From NCBI GenBank assembly GCA_051011135.1, contig JBPCUO010000018.1:1-11445 (forward strand): a stretch of DNA of 11,445 nt, given 5' to 3'. The stretch comes from JACOND01 sp051011135 (lineage in GTDB: Bacteria > Bdellovibrionota > Bdellovibrionia > Bdellovibrionales > UBA1609). Each line of letters begins with the position of its first letter. Within the stretch, counting starts at the first letter, position 1. The notes under the pieces were generated by a model that was not told where the DNA came from, did no database searches, and saw nothing but the letters and a program-made list of their open reading frames with translations. The position numbers and the translations under genes are program-made. Positions 1 through 7,420 of the stretch are shown one piece after another.

Positions 1-4
1 GGGC

Positions 5-41
5 AAAAGGCTATATAAATGCCTTTTATGTGAAAAAAGGC
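5..41 (+). repeat. Thrice-occurring 7-base motif forming two mutually exclusive hairpins
   Basis: The motif AAAAGGC occurs at 5-11 and again at 35-41, and its inverse GCCTTTT lies between them at 21-27. The middle copy can pair with either flank, giving a 7-bp stem with a 9-base loop or a 7-bp stem with a 7-base loop. Neither is followed by a T run, so this is not a normal intrinsic terminator. It lies in the leader before ftsW, or in the tail of a gene ending at 65 if the open frame from the window edge is coding. Function is unknown and chance is possible in so A/T-rich a region. Confidence 0.35.
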
Positions 42-89
42 TTAATAGGTCTTAAAGAAAATTAATCCTAAGTTGTTTTTTTACTCTTA

Positions 90-103
90 CTAAGTCATCT
101 TAG
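90..103 (+). other. Small inverted repeat just upstream of ftsW
   Basis: CTAAG (90-94) and CTTAG (99-103) form a perfect 5-bp stem with a TCAT loop, ending 10 bases before the ftsW start codon. A third copy of CTAAG is at 68-72. The stem could be a weak operator or leader hairpin, or chance. I see no convincing sigma-70 promoter in 1-113: TTGTTT at 73-78 has no good -10 at the proper distance. Confidence 0.25.
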
Positions 104-113
104 AAATAAGAAT

Positions 114-1211
114 ATGTTAAAAACTCCTTATAGCCAAAATATTCTTCTTTGTATTTTCTTTTTATCTGGATTGGGATTGATTCAAGTTTATAGTTCGTCT
201 TATATTTTTGCGACAGAAAATTACAACAATGGACTTTACTTTTTTAATCGACAATTGATTTTTACTCTGATTGGATTTTTTTTATTTTTTGTATTGAGTT
301 ATATTCCTTGGAGATTCAATCGTTATTTAGGATTGATTTTATGGTTTTTTTCAGTGATGACTTTGATGCTAACTTTAATTCCAAAAATAGGTGTGAGTGT
401 GAGTGGCTCTTCAAGGTGGTTGCAATTGCCTTTAGGTTTTCGATTTCAACCTTCAGAGCTTTTAAAAGTAACAACACCATTTATTATTGCTTATCTTGTT
501 GTTTTAAAAGAAACATGGCCTTTGCAAAAAATACTTTTTTGGATGATACCTTGTTTTGCTTTAGGATTTCCTATGTTGATTTTAATTTTACAACCTGATT
601 TTGGAACCATAGTGCTTTTGTTTCTTCTGAGTGGATCTATTTTTTTTGTTTTAGGTTTACAATGGAGATATGTTGTTTTAATTGGTTTAAGCGTCTCTGC
701 TCTTTTTTATGGGCTTATCAAAAGTCAACCTTATCGTTTTGCAAGATGGGAGGCTTTTTTAAATCCTTGGCAAGATCCAACAGGAAAAGGTTTTCAAGTG
801 ATACAAAGTTTATTAGGAATTCATTCGGGAGGGCTTTTTGGGACAGGGATAGGTAAAGGGCAAAGTAAATTATTCTTTTTGCCAGAAGCGCATACAGATT
901 TTACTTTATCTGTTTTAGGTGAAGAGATGGGTTTTTTAGGTTTGTTTATTTTATTTCTTGTTTATGGAGTTTTAGTTTTTACAGGATTTAAAGTGGTTTT
1001 AAAAATTTATGATGAGTATCAAAAAATTTTAGCGTTTGGTTTAGTGTTTATTTTTTCTGCAAGTGTTGTAATACATAGCGCTGTTAATCTAGGTCTCGTA
1101 CCTACAAAAGGTTTAGTATTACCTTTTTTAAGTTATGGAGGAAGTTCATTGGTTTGTACCTTTCTTCTTTTTGGTTGGTTAATGTCTTTAGAAAGAGATA
1201 ATCAAATTTAG
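114..1211 (+). CDS. ftsW: FtsW, septal peptidoglycan glycosyltransferase (SEDS family)
   Basis: Integral membrane SEDS protein that polymerises lipid II into glycan strands at the septum, normally paired with a class B PBP (FtsI), which is not in this window. The 365-residue protein has about ten hydrophobic segments, starting at residue ~9 after a very short cytoplasmic N-terminus (shorter than in E. coli FtsW). Family signatures are FQPSELLK (111-118), QPDFGT (160-165), the HTDFT block (260-264) whose Asp262 aligns with the catalytic Asp of RodA/FtsW, GEEMGFLG (269-276), and PTKGLVLPFLSYGGSS (330-345) near the C-terminus. FtsW and RodA are hard to separate by sequence alone; the position directly before murG in a division cluster decides for FtsW. 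The ATG has only a weak purine stretch (AATAAG) upstream. The next gene starts 8 bases after the stop. Confidence 0.95.
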   Translation: MLKTPYSQNILLCIFFLSGLGLIQVYSSSYIFATENYNNGLYFFNRQLIFTLIGFFLFFVLSYIPWRFNRYLGLILWFFSVMTLMLTLIPKIGVSVSGSSRWLQLPLGFRFQPSELLKVTTPFIIAYLVVLKETWPLQKILFWMIPCFALGFPMLILILQPDFGTIVLLFLLSGSIFFVLGLQWRYVVLIGLSVSALFYGLIKSQPYRFARWEAFLNPWQDPTGKGFQVIQSLLGIHSGGLFGTGIGKGQSKLFFLPEAHTDFTLSVLGEEMGFLGLFILFLVYGVLVFTGFKVVLKIYDEYQKILAFGLVFIFSASVVIHSAVNLGLVPTKGLVLPFLSYGGSSLVCTFLLFGWLMSLERDNQI

Positions 1212-1219
1212 GATAAAAG

Positions 1220-2311
1220 ATGGAAACAAAGAAAAAAATTGGAATGGTTGTTGGAAAATCTGGTGGACATATTTACCCTGCTCTCGCTGTTGCTGAATCT
1301 TTAAAAAATCTGAATCCTCATGTTGAAATTCATTTTGTTCATTCCGGTGGATCTATGGCGCGAAATATTTTTTCTAAATTTCAATATCCTGTTTATGAAA
1401 TACCTCTTGGAGGCTTGGCTCAAGGGCAAAGTTTTGGAGCTCGAATTAAAACTTTATTTCAATTGCCTCTTGCATTTTTAAAATCTTTTTTTTGGATTCG
1501 TAAAAATAATTTTACTTCTGTTTTTGGTACAGGAGGATCCATAACGGGTCCTGTTTTATTAGCGGGTCTTTTGAATCGCTGTTCTGTTTTTGCTTGGGAA
1601 GGAAATTCAACAAGCGGACTTGCCAATCGATACCTTTCTTTTTTTATACCTTTTATTTTTACAGTTTTTCCTAATGTCAAAGGTCTACCAAAGAAAAAAC
1701 AAATCCTTTGTGGTTACCCTTTAAGAGATTCTTTAATCAAACATCAGAATTTTAATCCTCAAAAATTAGAAAAAGATCTTTTTAAAATTTTTGTAGTAGG
1801 GGGAAGCCAAGGTTCTTTATTATTGAATCAAGTTCTTGTGAGAGCTGTTCAAGATGAAAAATGGCGAGAAGATCTTTTTATTTATCACCAAACAGGCCAG
1901 AAATTTTATTCTCAAATTGAAAAGATTTATAAAGATCTCAATGGAATTCAAGCTTTAGGTTTTATCTCTGATATTTCTAAATATTATCAAGAGGCTGATC
2001 TTATTCTTGCAAGGGCAGGTTCAGGAACTATTTTTGAAGTTGCTTCTTTTAAAAAACCTTTAGTTCTTATCCCTTTGTCTCACTCTGCAGGAGGGCATCA
2101 ATTGCAAAATGCTTTAAAACTTGAGGCTCAAAAGCAGGTAGAAATGATTAAAGAAAGTGATTTTAATGTTGAAAGTTTTAAAAATATAGTTTTATCTCTT
2201 AAATCAAATAGGAGTAAGAGAGAGGCCATGGCTTCTTCTCTTTTTAATAACTTTAAAACAAAGGGAGCTAAGACAATAGCTCAATGGCTTGAGGGTCAGC
2301 GCTTTAAATAA
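1220..2311 (+). CDS. murG: MurG, UDP-GlcNAc:lipid I GlcNAc transferase
   Basis: Peripheral inner-membrane enzyme that adds GlcNAc to lipid I to give lipid II, the substrate of FtsW. The 363-residue, two-lobed GT-B fold (family GT28) is recognisable: the N-terminal glycine loop GKSGGHIYPALAVAESL (12-28), FGTGGSITGP (102-111), the second-lobe loop GGSQGS (194-199), HQTG (223-226), and the UDP-GlcNAc-binding block RAGSGTIFEVAS (265-276), where Glu273 should hold the uridine ribose. GGHQLQNA (291-298) matches the region whose Gln contacts GlcNAc. One oddity is WEGNSTSGLAN (126-136), where most MurGs read (H)EQNxxxGxxN; the Gln is replaced by Gly. The ATG is preceded by TAGGA (1209-1213), which includes the ftsW stop codon and gives good spacing of 6 bases. 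Length is normal for the family. Confidence 0.95.
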   Translation: METKKKIGMVVGKSGGHIYPALAVAESLKNLNPHVEIHFVHSGGSMARNIFSKFQYPVYEIPLGGLAQGQSFGARIKTLFQLPLAFLKSFFWIRKNNFTSVFGTGGSITGPVLLAGLLNRCSVFAWEGNSTSGLANRYLSFFIPFIFTVFPNVKGLPKKKQILCGYPLRDSLIKHQNFNPQKLEKDLFKIFVVGGSQGSLLLNQVLVRAVQDEKWREDLFIYHQTGQKFYSQIEKIYKDLNGIQALGFISDISKYYQEADLILARAGSGTIFEVASFKKPLVLIPLSHSAGGHQLQNALKLEAQKQVEMIKESDFNVESFKNIVLSLKSNRSKREAMASSLFNNFKTKGAKTIAQWLEGQRFK

Positions 2312-2315
2312 TCTT

Positions 2316-3677
2316 ATGAAACAGTTACAAAAAAAGAATCTCCATTTTATTGGCATAGGTGGAATTGGCATGTGCGGTTTGGCTGAGCTTCTTCATAATT
2401 TAGGAACTCATGTCACAGGAAGTGATTTGCAAGATAGCCCTCAAGTGAAACATCTTAAAGATATTGGCATTCCTATTTTTATAGGTCATAAGCCTTCTCA
2501 TATTCATCAGGATACTCATATTATTGTTTATTCTAGTGCTGTTCAATCTGATAATGTAGAGCTTGTAGAAGCTCATCAAAGAGGTTTAACAGTGATACGA
2601 AGAGCTGAAGCTCTGGCAGAAATGATGAGACTTAAACAAGGTATTGTTGTGGCTGGAACTCATGGAAAGACAACAACAACCGCTTTATTAGCTTCTATTT
2701 TTTCTCATGCAGGAAGAGATCCTACTGTTGTGGCTGGAGGTCGAATTGATTTGTTTCAATCCACAGCTCATCTTGGAAAAAGCGAATGGTTCATTGCTGA
2801 ATCCGATGAGAGTGATGGAAGTTTTCATCACTTATATCCAGAACTTGTTGTTTTAACAAATATAGATGATGATCATCTGGATTTTTATGGAGACTTTTCA
2901 AAACTTAAAAAAAGTTTTTCTAATTTTTTAAAAAAGATTCCTTTTTATGGATCGGTGATTGCTTGTGGAGATTGTCCTCATGTTAAAGAGATTGTGGAAT
3001 CACATTCTTCTAAAAAGAGATGGCTCTATGGTTTTAAATCGCATAATGATTTTATTTTAAAAAAAGAAAAAGACTATTATGTGATTGAACATAAAAAACA
3101 AAAATGGGGAGAGATTCATTTACCTCTTAAAGGAGATTACAATGCTTTAAATGCCCTAGGAGCTTTAGTGTGTTCTTGGCAATCTGGTCTTAAAAAAGAA
3201 GATTTATTTAAAGGATTAACCAACTTTAAAGGCGTGCAAAGAAGAATGGAATCCAAAGGATCTCATCAGGATATTTTATTTTTTGATGATTACGCTCATC
3301 ACCCTACAGAAGTTGGGGCTGTTTTATCTACTTTTAAACAACAATATCCCAATCGTAGAAAAGTTGTTTTATTCCAACCTCATCGTTACACTCGTTTTCA
3401 ATCGTGTTGGAAGAATTTTCTAAATGCTTTCAGTGATGCTGATTGCGTCTTTATTTCTGAAGTTTACTCAGCAGGAGAGCTGCCTTTAAAAGGAATTGAT
3501 TCTAAAAATTTTGTTAAACAATGTTCTCATCCTGATATTTCTTTTATAGAAGATAAAAATATTACTTCTCATTTGAGTTCTTTTCTTAAGTCAGGAGATA
3601 TTTTTGTGACTTTAGGAGCAGGCTCTGTTTATCGTTTTGGGGAAAATATTTTAAAAAATATCAGAAACAAATCATAA
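2316..3677 (+). CDS. murC: MurC, UDP-N-acetylmuramate--L-alanine ligase
   Basis: Cytoplasmic ATP-dependent ligase that adds the first amino acid, L-Ala, to UDP-MurNAc. With the chosen start it has 453 residues, in three Mur-ligase domains: the N-terminal UDP-binding Rossmann fold with GIGGIGM (13-19); the central ATPase with P-loop GTHGKTTT (114-121), ESDESDGSF (162-170) and NIDDDHLDFYG (182-192); and the C-terminal domain with DDYAHHPTE (324-332), FQPHRYTR (353-360) and GAGSVYRFGE (434-443). The frame is open back to a TTG at 2289 inside murG, but ATG 2316 puts the usual ~10 residues before the glycine loop and lies 4 bases after the murG stop. Neither start has a proper Shine-Dalgarno sequence; GAGGG at 2291-2295 is too far from the ATG, so translation is probably coupled to murG. 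No active-site residue appears missing. Confidence 0.95.
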   Translation: MKQLQKKNLHFIGIGGIGMCGLAELLHNLGTHVTGSDLQDSPQVKHLKDIGIPIFIGHKPSHIHQDTHIIVYSSAVQSDNVELVEAHQRGLTVIRRAEALAEMMRLKQGIVVAGTHGKTTTTALLASIFSHAGRDPTVVAGGRIDLFQSTAHLGKSEWFIAESDESDGSFHHLYPELVVLTNIDDDHLDFYGDFSKLKKSFSNFLKKIPFYGSVIACGDCPHVKEIVESHSSKKRWLYGFKSHNDFILKKEKDYYVIEHKKQKWGEIHLPLKGDYNALNALGALVCSWQSGLKKEDLFKGLTNFKGVQRRMESKGSHQDILFFDDYAHHPTEVGAVLSTFKQQYPNRRKVVLFQPHRYTRFQSCWKNFLNAFSDADCVFISEVYSAGELPLKGIDSKNFVKQCSHPDISFIEDKNITSHLSSFLKSGDIFVTLGAGSVYRFGENILKNIRNKS

Positions 3678-3678
3678 T

Positions 3679-4584
3679 ATGGATATAAAAGAAAAAGAAA
3701 ATTTAAGAGCATGGAGCTGGTGGAAAGTAGGAGGCGTTGCCGATTATTTTTGTCAGCCTAGTAATAAAGAAGAGTTACAAGAAGCTTTATCTTGGGCTAA
3801 AAACAAGAAACTTCCTTTTTCTGTTTTAGGAGGAGGAACTAATGTTTTAATTAGTGATGAAGGTGTGGAAGGTCTCGTGATTTGTACTCGTCAGCTCAAT
3901 CAAGTGGATTTTAAACAAGAAGATCATCATTTAAAAATCAGAGCTGAATCGGGCGTGCCTAAATCTCAATTAATGCTAGTTTTTAAAAAACATAAATTAA
4001 TTCCCGCTCTTTTTTTAACGGGTCTTCCGGGAGATGTGGGAGGTGGCATTGTTATGAATGCTGGAGTGGGATCTCAAAATAGGAAACCTACTGAATTTTC
4101 TGAAATTGTAGATTGGTTTGATGTCGTGACTTTTGAGGGTATTCATCGTTATCATAAAAAAGATGTGGATTGGGAGTATCGTAAAACTTCAGGTTGGAAA
4201 AAGGGAGTTATTTTAGAAGCTCAATTGAGTTGGGGTATGGAACAAGAGGTTGATTTGAATCAGTATATAAAAACAGAACTTAAAAAAAGAAGAAAAACAC
4301 AACCTTTAGATTGGCCCAGCTGTGGTTCTGTTTTTAAAAATCCGCACTCTCAGTATGCTGGTCAATTAATTGAAAAAAGCGGGTTAAAAGGGATACAAAA
4401 AGGTGGAGCTGTTATTTCTGAAAAACATTGTAATTTTATTATTAACAAAGGTCAGGCAACTGCTAAAGATATTAATGAATTGATTCAAAATATTCGCAAA
4501 ACAGTTTGTGACAAATTTGATATTTTATTAGAGCCAGAAATTCATTATGTTGGTCGTTGGAAGGATTTGCCTTATGAAAAATAA
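3679..4584 (+). CDS. murB: MurB, UDP-N-acetylenolpyruvoylglucosamine reductase
   Basis: FAD enzyme that reduces UDP-GlcNAc-enolpyruvate to UDP-MurNAc with NADPH, supplying the substrate of MurC. The 301 residues show the FAD-binding domain with WKVGGVADY (15-23), LGGGTNVLISDEG (50-62) and GLPGDVGGGIVMNAGVG (115-131). The substrate domain follows with YRKTSG (167-172; Arg168 in the conserved YR pair), SCGSVFKNP (214-222, Ser217 being the proton donor) and EPEIHYVG (285-292, Glu287 the third catalytic residue). AGQLIEKSGLKG and the following GGAVIS..H.NFIIN block are typical of the shorter type II MurB enzymes, which lack the extra fold of the E. coli type. The ATG follows the murC stop by one base and has no clear Shine-Dalgarno sequence, so coupling is likely. 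The end overlaps ddl by 11 bases. Confidence 0.95.
   Translation: MDIKEKENLRAWSWWKVGGVADYFCQPSNKEELQEALSWAKNKKLPFSVLGGGTNVLISDEGVEGLVICTRQLNQVDFKQEDHHLKIRAESGVPKSQLMLVFKKHKLIPALFLTGLPGDVGGGIVMNAGVGSQNRKPTEFSEIVDWFDVVTFEGIHRYHKKDVDWEYRKTSGWKKGVILEAQLSWGMEQEVDLNQYIKTELKKRRKTQPLDWPSCGSVFKNPHSQYAGQLIEKSGLKGIQKGGAVISEKHCNFIINKGQATAKDINELIQNIRKTVCDKFDILLEPEIHYVGRWKDLPYEK
4559..4565 (+). promoter_or_regulatory. Ribosome binding site deciding the ddl start
   Basis: GGAAGGA at 4559-4565 sits 8 bases before ATG 4574, inside the last codons of murB. It fixes the ddl start at 4574 rather than at the in-frame ATG 4547, which has no such site and would add nine residues before the conserved N-terminus. 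Confidence 0.75.
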
Positions 4585-5482
4585 AGTCATTGCTCTTATT
4601 TATAAAGACAAAGGTTTTGAAAGCGAAATCAGCGCCCAAACTTCTCAAGCCATTGAAAAAGTTTTTAAAGAGTTATCTTATTCTTATTTTTTAGTTCCCG
4701 CAGATAAGAATCTTTTCCAGGTTTTATTAGATAAAAAACCAGATCTTGCTTTTTTAGCGGTTCATGGCCCTTATGGAGAAGATGGATGCTTGCAAGGAAT
4801 TTGTGAAATGCTTTCTATTCCTTATACAGGCAGTGGAGTGTTAACCAGTTCTATTTGTATGGATAAAATTTTTTTTAAAAAATATTGTATTCAAAATCAA
4901 ATAGCAACTCCTGATTTTTTTGAAATCTCTGAGGAAAACACTTCTCAAAATATTACCCAATACCCTGTTGTTATAAAAGCCTCTCATGGAGGATCCACTT
5001 TAGGAACTTCTATTGTTAAAGATAAAAAAAATCTGGAACTATCTATTGAGAATTCAAAAAAAATTGGTCGATTTGTATTTGCAGAAGATTATATTTCTGG
5101 TCAAGAGGTTGCTGTTTCTTATCTGGATGGACAAATATTAACTCCTTTGGAAATTGTTCCAAAAGGAGGCTTCTATGATTATAAAAGAAAATATGAAAAA
5201 GGCTTATCTGAGTATCATATTCCTGCAAAATTAGACCCATTCGTTCTAGAAAAAATAAAAAACATTTCAGAAAAAGTTTTTTCTCTTTTAAATGTTCGGG
5301 GTTATGGAAGAGCTGATTTTCTTGTTGAAAACAAGAAAACACCTTGGTTGCTTGAAGTGAATACTCTTCCAGGATTAACACAAACATCTTTACTTCCTAA
5401 AAGCGCAGCCCATGATAAAATTTCTTTTCAAGAATTGATTCAAAAAATTATAAATTGTGCAACAAGAGATTATGCTTTTTAA
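4574..5482 (+). CDS. ddl: Ddl, D-alanine--D-alanine ligase
   Basis: Cytoplasmic ATP-grasp ligase joining two D-Ala to the dipeptide that MurF adds to the muropeptide. With the start at 4574 it has 302 residues, close to E. coli DdlB. Motifs in order: the N-terminal KVIALIYKDKGFESEIS, a form of the usual GGxSxExxVS substrate loop; HGPYGEDGCLQG (64-75); IPYTGSGV.. with MDK (82-98); VVIKASHGGSTLG (132-144), the ATP-binding lysine and glycine loop; GFYDYKRKY (199-207), the omega loop seen in D-Ala-D-Ala rather than D-Lac ligases; GRADF (245-249); and EVNTLPGLTQTSLLP (261-275) with the Mg-binding Glu/Asn. It overlaps murB by 11 bases and ends 3 bases before the predicted ftsQ start. The first loop is more divergent than usual (ESEIS for EREVS). 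Confidence 0.93.
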   Translation: MKNKVIALIYKDKGFESEISAQTSQAIEKVFKELSYSYFLVPADKNLFQVLLDKKPDLAFLAVHGPYGEDGCLQGICEMLSIPYTGSGVLTSSICMDKIFFKKYCIQNQIATPDFFEISEENTSQNITQYPVVIKASHGGSTLGTSIVKDKKNLELSIENSKKIGRFVFAEDYISGQEVAVSYLDGQILTPLEIVPKGGFYDYKRKYEKGLSEYHIPAKLDPFVLEKIKNISEKVFSLLNVRGYGRADFLVENKKTPWLLEVNTLPGLTQTSLLPKSAAHDKISFQELIQKIINCATRDYAF

Positions 5483-5485
5483 AAA

Positions 5486-6202
5486 ATGGTTTTTTTTCTT
5501 CGTCTTTTTTTTCTTTCTGTTTTTTTCTTATCTTGCTTTCTGGTTTTTTCTTTTTCAAAAGTTCATCATTTAGAATTAAAAATAGATCCTTCCATTAAAA
5601 AATCTATTTCTGAAAAAGGAATTCAAAAAAAAATAGAAAAACAGATTCAAAATTATAAAGGAATTCCTATATGGAAAGTCGATCTTAAAAAAATAGTAAG
5701 TGATATTAAAAAAATATATAATGTAGGAAATATTTATAGTGTTCGTCGATTGCCTAATAAAATTATTATCTTTTTAGAGCAAGATCATCCTATAGCTCTT
5801 ATTTTAAAAGATGAAAAAGATTTTTTTGCCTTATCTTATGAGGGAGATATCAGATATAAAATGAACTACAAACAATCTTTAGACTTTCCTATTTTAAGAG
5901 GAAAGGCTTTATGGAAGAGTAAAAATTTAAGAAAAAAGGCTCTAGAATTTCTGTCTTTTTTACCTCAAAAAGGCGAGATTATTACTGATAATATTTCTGA
6001 AATTAAATACAACAAAAAAAACAATAGCTTCCTCCTGTACTTAATGCCTAACGATTTTATTGTGGAATGGCAGGGGGATCTAAATTTAAAAAAGGTTCAA
6101 AATATTAATTTTGTTCTCAGTTATATGAGCAACGAGAATTCTTATAAATATCGTTTGGACGCTCGTTTTGATAAGAAAATTATTGTCAATAAAATTAAAT
6201 AG
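5486..6202 (+). CDS. ftsQ: FtsQ, divisome membrane protein with POTRA domain
   Basis: Bitopic inner-membrane protein that, with FtsB and FtsL, bridges the cytoplasmic ring and the periplasmic FtsW-FtsI synthase. The 238 residues start with one strongly hydrophobic Phe/Leu-rich segment (~2-24). A POTRA domain follows (~27-98) with GIPIWKVDLKKI (59-70) and VRRLPNKIIIFLEQDHPIA (86-104), the FtsQ hallmark. The beta domain ends in YRLDARFDKKIIV (222-234). Overall identity to FtsQ is low, as is usual for the family, but motif order and position between ddl and ftsA fit. The start is uncertain: ATG 5486 has no Shine-Dalgarno sequence. In another frame, ATG 5472 reads MLFKKWFFF and would enter the FtsQ frame if the T tract at 5490-5497 had nine T instead of eight. 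The 5' end is extremely T-rich. Confidence 0.85.
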   Translation: MVFFLRLFFLSVFFLSCFLVFSFSKVHHLELKIDPSIKKSISEKGIQKKIEKQIQNYKGIPIWKVDLKKIVSDIKKIYNVGNIYSVRRLPNKIIIFLEQDHPIALILKDEKDFFALSYEGDIRYKMNYKQSLDFPILRGKALWKSKNLRKKALEFLSFLPQKGEIITDNISEIKYNKKNNSFLLYLMPNDFIVEWQGDLNLKKVQNINFVLSYMSNENSYKYRLDARFDKKIIVNKIK

Positions 6203-6207
6203 AGTTA

Positions 6208-6231
6208 CCCTGAAAGAGCAACCAGGGAAGG
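6208..6231 (+). promoter_or_regulatory. ftsA ribosome binding site inside a GC-rich hairpin
   Basis: The 33-base ftsQ-ftsA gap, the longest in the operon, holds a strong Shine-Dalgarno sequence AGGGAAGG (6224-6231) 4 bases before ATG 6236. CCCTG at 6208-6212 is the perfect complement of CAGGG at 6223-6227, with a 10-base loop. The stem would cover the first half of the ribosome binding site. A G/C-rich stem of this kind stands out in such AT-rich DNA, but five pairs alone are of modest stability. Confidence 0.5.
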
Positions 6232-6235
6232 CTTC

Positions 6236-7420
6236 ATGGCTCGTTTTAAATTCAATGATGATAATGTTCTTGCAAGTTTAGATTTTGGATCTTCTTCGAT
6301 TCGATGTACGGTTTCTTATAAAAAAAATCAAGATTTAGAATTTTTATCTTTTTATGAAAAAAAATGCAAGGGTTTAGAGGGAGGTAAAATTGTTGATTTT
6401 CAAGAGTTAACTTCTGTCGCTGCTGATGTATTAGAAAATTCTGAAAAACTTTCTAATACTTTTTTTTCTGAAGTGGTTTTGGGTTTTAGCACTCCTTTTC
6501 GCTCTTTTCAATCTCATGGTATGGCTGCTTTACCTTCAAGAGAAGTTACAAAAAAAGATCGAGATTTAGCAATACAAACTGCTTGCGCTGTTCCTGTTCC
6601 TTATCAGCACCTGCTTTTGCATCATCATCCTCAAGATTTTATAGTGGATGGAAAAAGGGGAATTATAAACCCTATAGGCTTTTCTGGCTTAAGACTCGAA
6701 GTCGAGGTTTACATATTAACCATTGCTCAATTTTACTTGCAGGATGTGACTAAAGTCTTAAGATCTTTAGGTGTTAAACCCAGAGCTTTTGTGAACAATC
6801 TGTTTTCTTTTGGGATGCACTTAACTCATTTTTCTCAAAAAAAAGAAGGAGTTTGTTTGTGTGATATAGGACATAAGTCGAGTCGATTAATTACTTATCA
6901 TCAGGGAAAAATTTTGGATATGTGCGAGATTCCTATTGGAGGAGAGCATTTTTCTTTAGCTTTAGCTCAAAAATTTCAAATTTCACCTCGATCTGCTGAA
7001 AAATTAAAAGAGCGTTGGGGTAATTTAGAGACCTCTTCTATTGATGAGGAAAAGCAAGTAGAAATGACCGAAGGGGAAGGGATGTTTTTTTCTTATAAAC
7101 TTTTTGCAGATACTTTAGAGCAAGTTGCAAAAGTTTTATTTCAAAAAATTAAAGAAAACATGGATTTAAAACAAATAGAAGATAAAATAAATATAGGCTA
7201 TGTTTTTACAGGCTCGACATCTCTTTTAAAAGGATTTTTAGATATGGCAAAAAATAATCTTGGCAAACCCGTTTCTTACCCTTATGAAGTTTCATTAAAA
7301 GAAAATAATCTTCATCAAAAAAATACTTTTGCTATTGCTCAACAATATTATTTAAAAGATGAATTTTTATCTAAAGATTTATCTGCATCAAGATGGTTTG
7401 GTTTAAAAGATTTATTTTAG
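6236..7420 (+). CDS. ftsA: FtsA, actin-like membrane anchor of the Z ring
   Basis: Actin-fold protein that tethers FtsZ filaments to the inner membrane and recruits later division proteins. The 394 residues show phosphate-1-like SLDFGSSSIR (14-23) and the 1C subdomain typical of FtsA (~85-165), including HPQDFIVDGKRGIINPIGFS (131-150) and GLRLEVEVYILT. Phosphate-2-like CDIGHKSSRLITY (209-221), IPIGGEHFSLALA (232-244), AEKLKERWG (254-262) and the adenosine-motif region FTGSTSLLKG (324-333) follow. The C-terminus SRWFGLKDLF (385-394) is a short amphipathic helix matching the membrane-targeting tail of FtsA. The phosphate-2 and adenosine loops are poorer in glycine than the usual DxGGGTT and TGGGS forms. 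The start is supported by AGGGAAGG upstream. FtsZ begins 13 bases after the stop, the usual ftsA-ftsZ pairing. Confidence 0.93.
   Translation: MARFKFNDDNVLASLDFGSSSIRCTVSYKKNQDLEFLSFYEKKCKGLEGGKIVDFQELTSVAADVLENSEKLSNTFFSEVVLGFSTPFRSFQSHGMAALPSREVTKKDRDLAIQTACAVPVPYQHLLLHHHPQDFIVDGKRGIINPIGFSGLRLEVEVYILTIAQFYLQDVTKVLRSLGVKPRAFVNNLFSFGMHLTHFSQKKEGVCLCDIGHKSSRLITYHQGKILDMCEIPIGGEHFSLALAQKFQISPRSAEKLKERWGNLETSSIDEEKQVEMTEGEGMFFSYKLFADTLEQVAKVLFQKIKENMDLKQIEDKINIGYVFTGSTSLLKGFLDMAKNNLGKPVSYPYEVSLKENNLHQKNTFAIAQQYYLKDEFLSKDLSASRWFGLKDLF

Noticed and set aside
3..65. Open frame from the window edge to a TAA at 63-65, possible end of an upstream gene
   Set aside because: Only 20 codons are visible and the peptide does not resemble the C-terminus of MurD or MraY, the usual genes before ftsW. 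A second frame is open to 55 as well, so there is no support for coding.
73..101. TTGTTT as the -35 of an ftsW promoter
   Set aside because: At 17 bases' distance there is only CATCTT, three of six matches to the -10 consensus. Too weak to call.
308..598. Open frame of 96 codons inside ftsW
   Set aside because: It lies in another frame of a gene with clear FtsW motifs, has no family signature and no ribosome binding site; a shadow frame.
2289..2315. TTG start extending murC by nine residues
   Set aside because: No ribosome binding site at proper spacing, and the extra residues precede an already complete N-terminus. ATG 2316, 4 bases after the murG stop, is preferred.
4547..4573. Upstream ATG extending ddl by nine residues
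   Set aside because: GGAAGGA at 4559-4565 lies inside this extension and is ideally placed for ATG 4574, where homology to Ddl begins.
5043..5387. Antisense open frame of 114 codons within ddl
   Set aside because: It is opposite the conserved ATP-grasp motifs of ddl and shows no recognisable domain; AT-rich antisense shadow.
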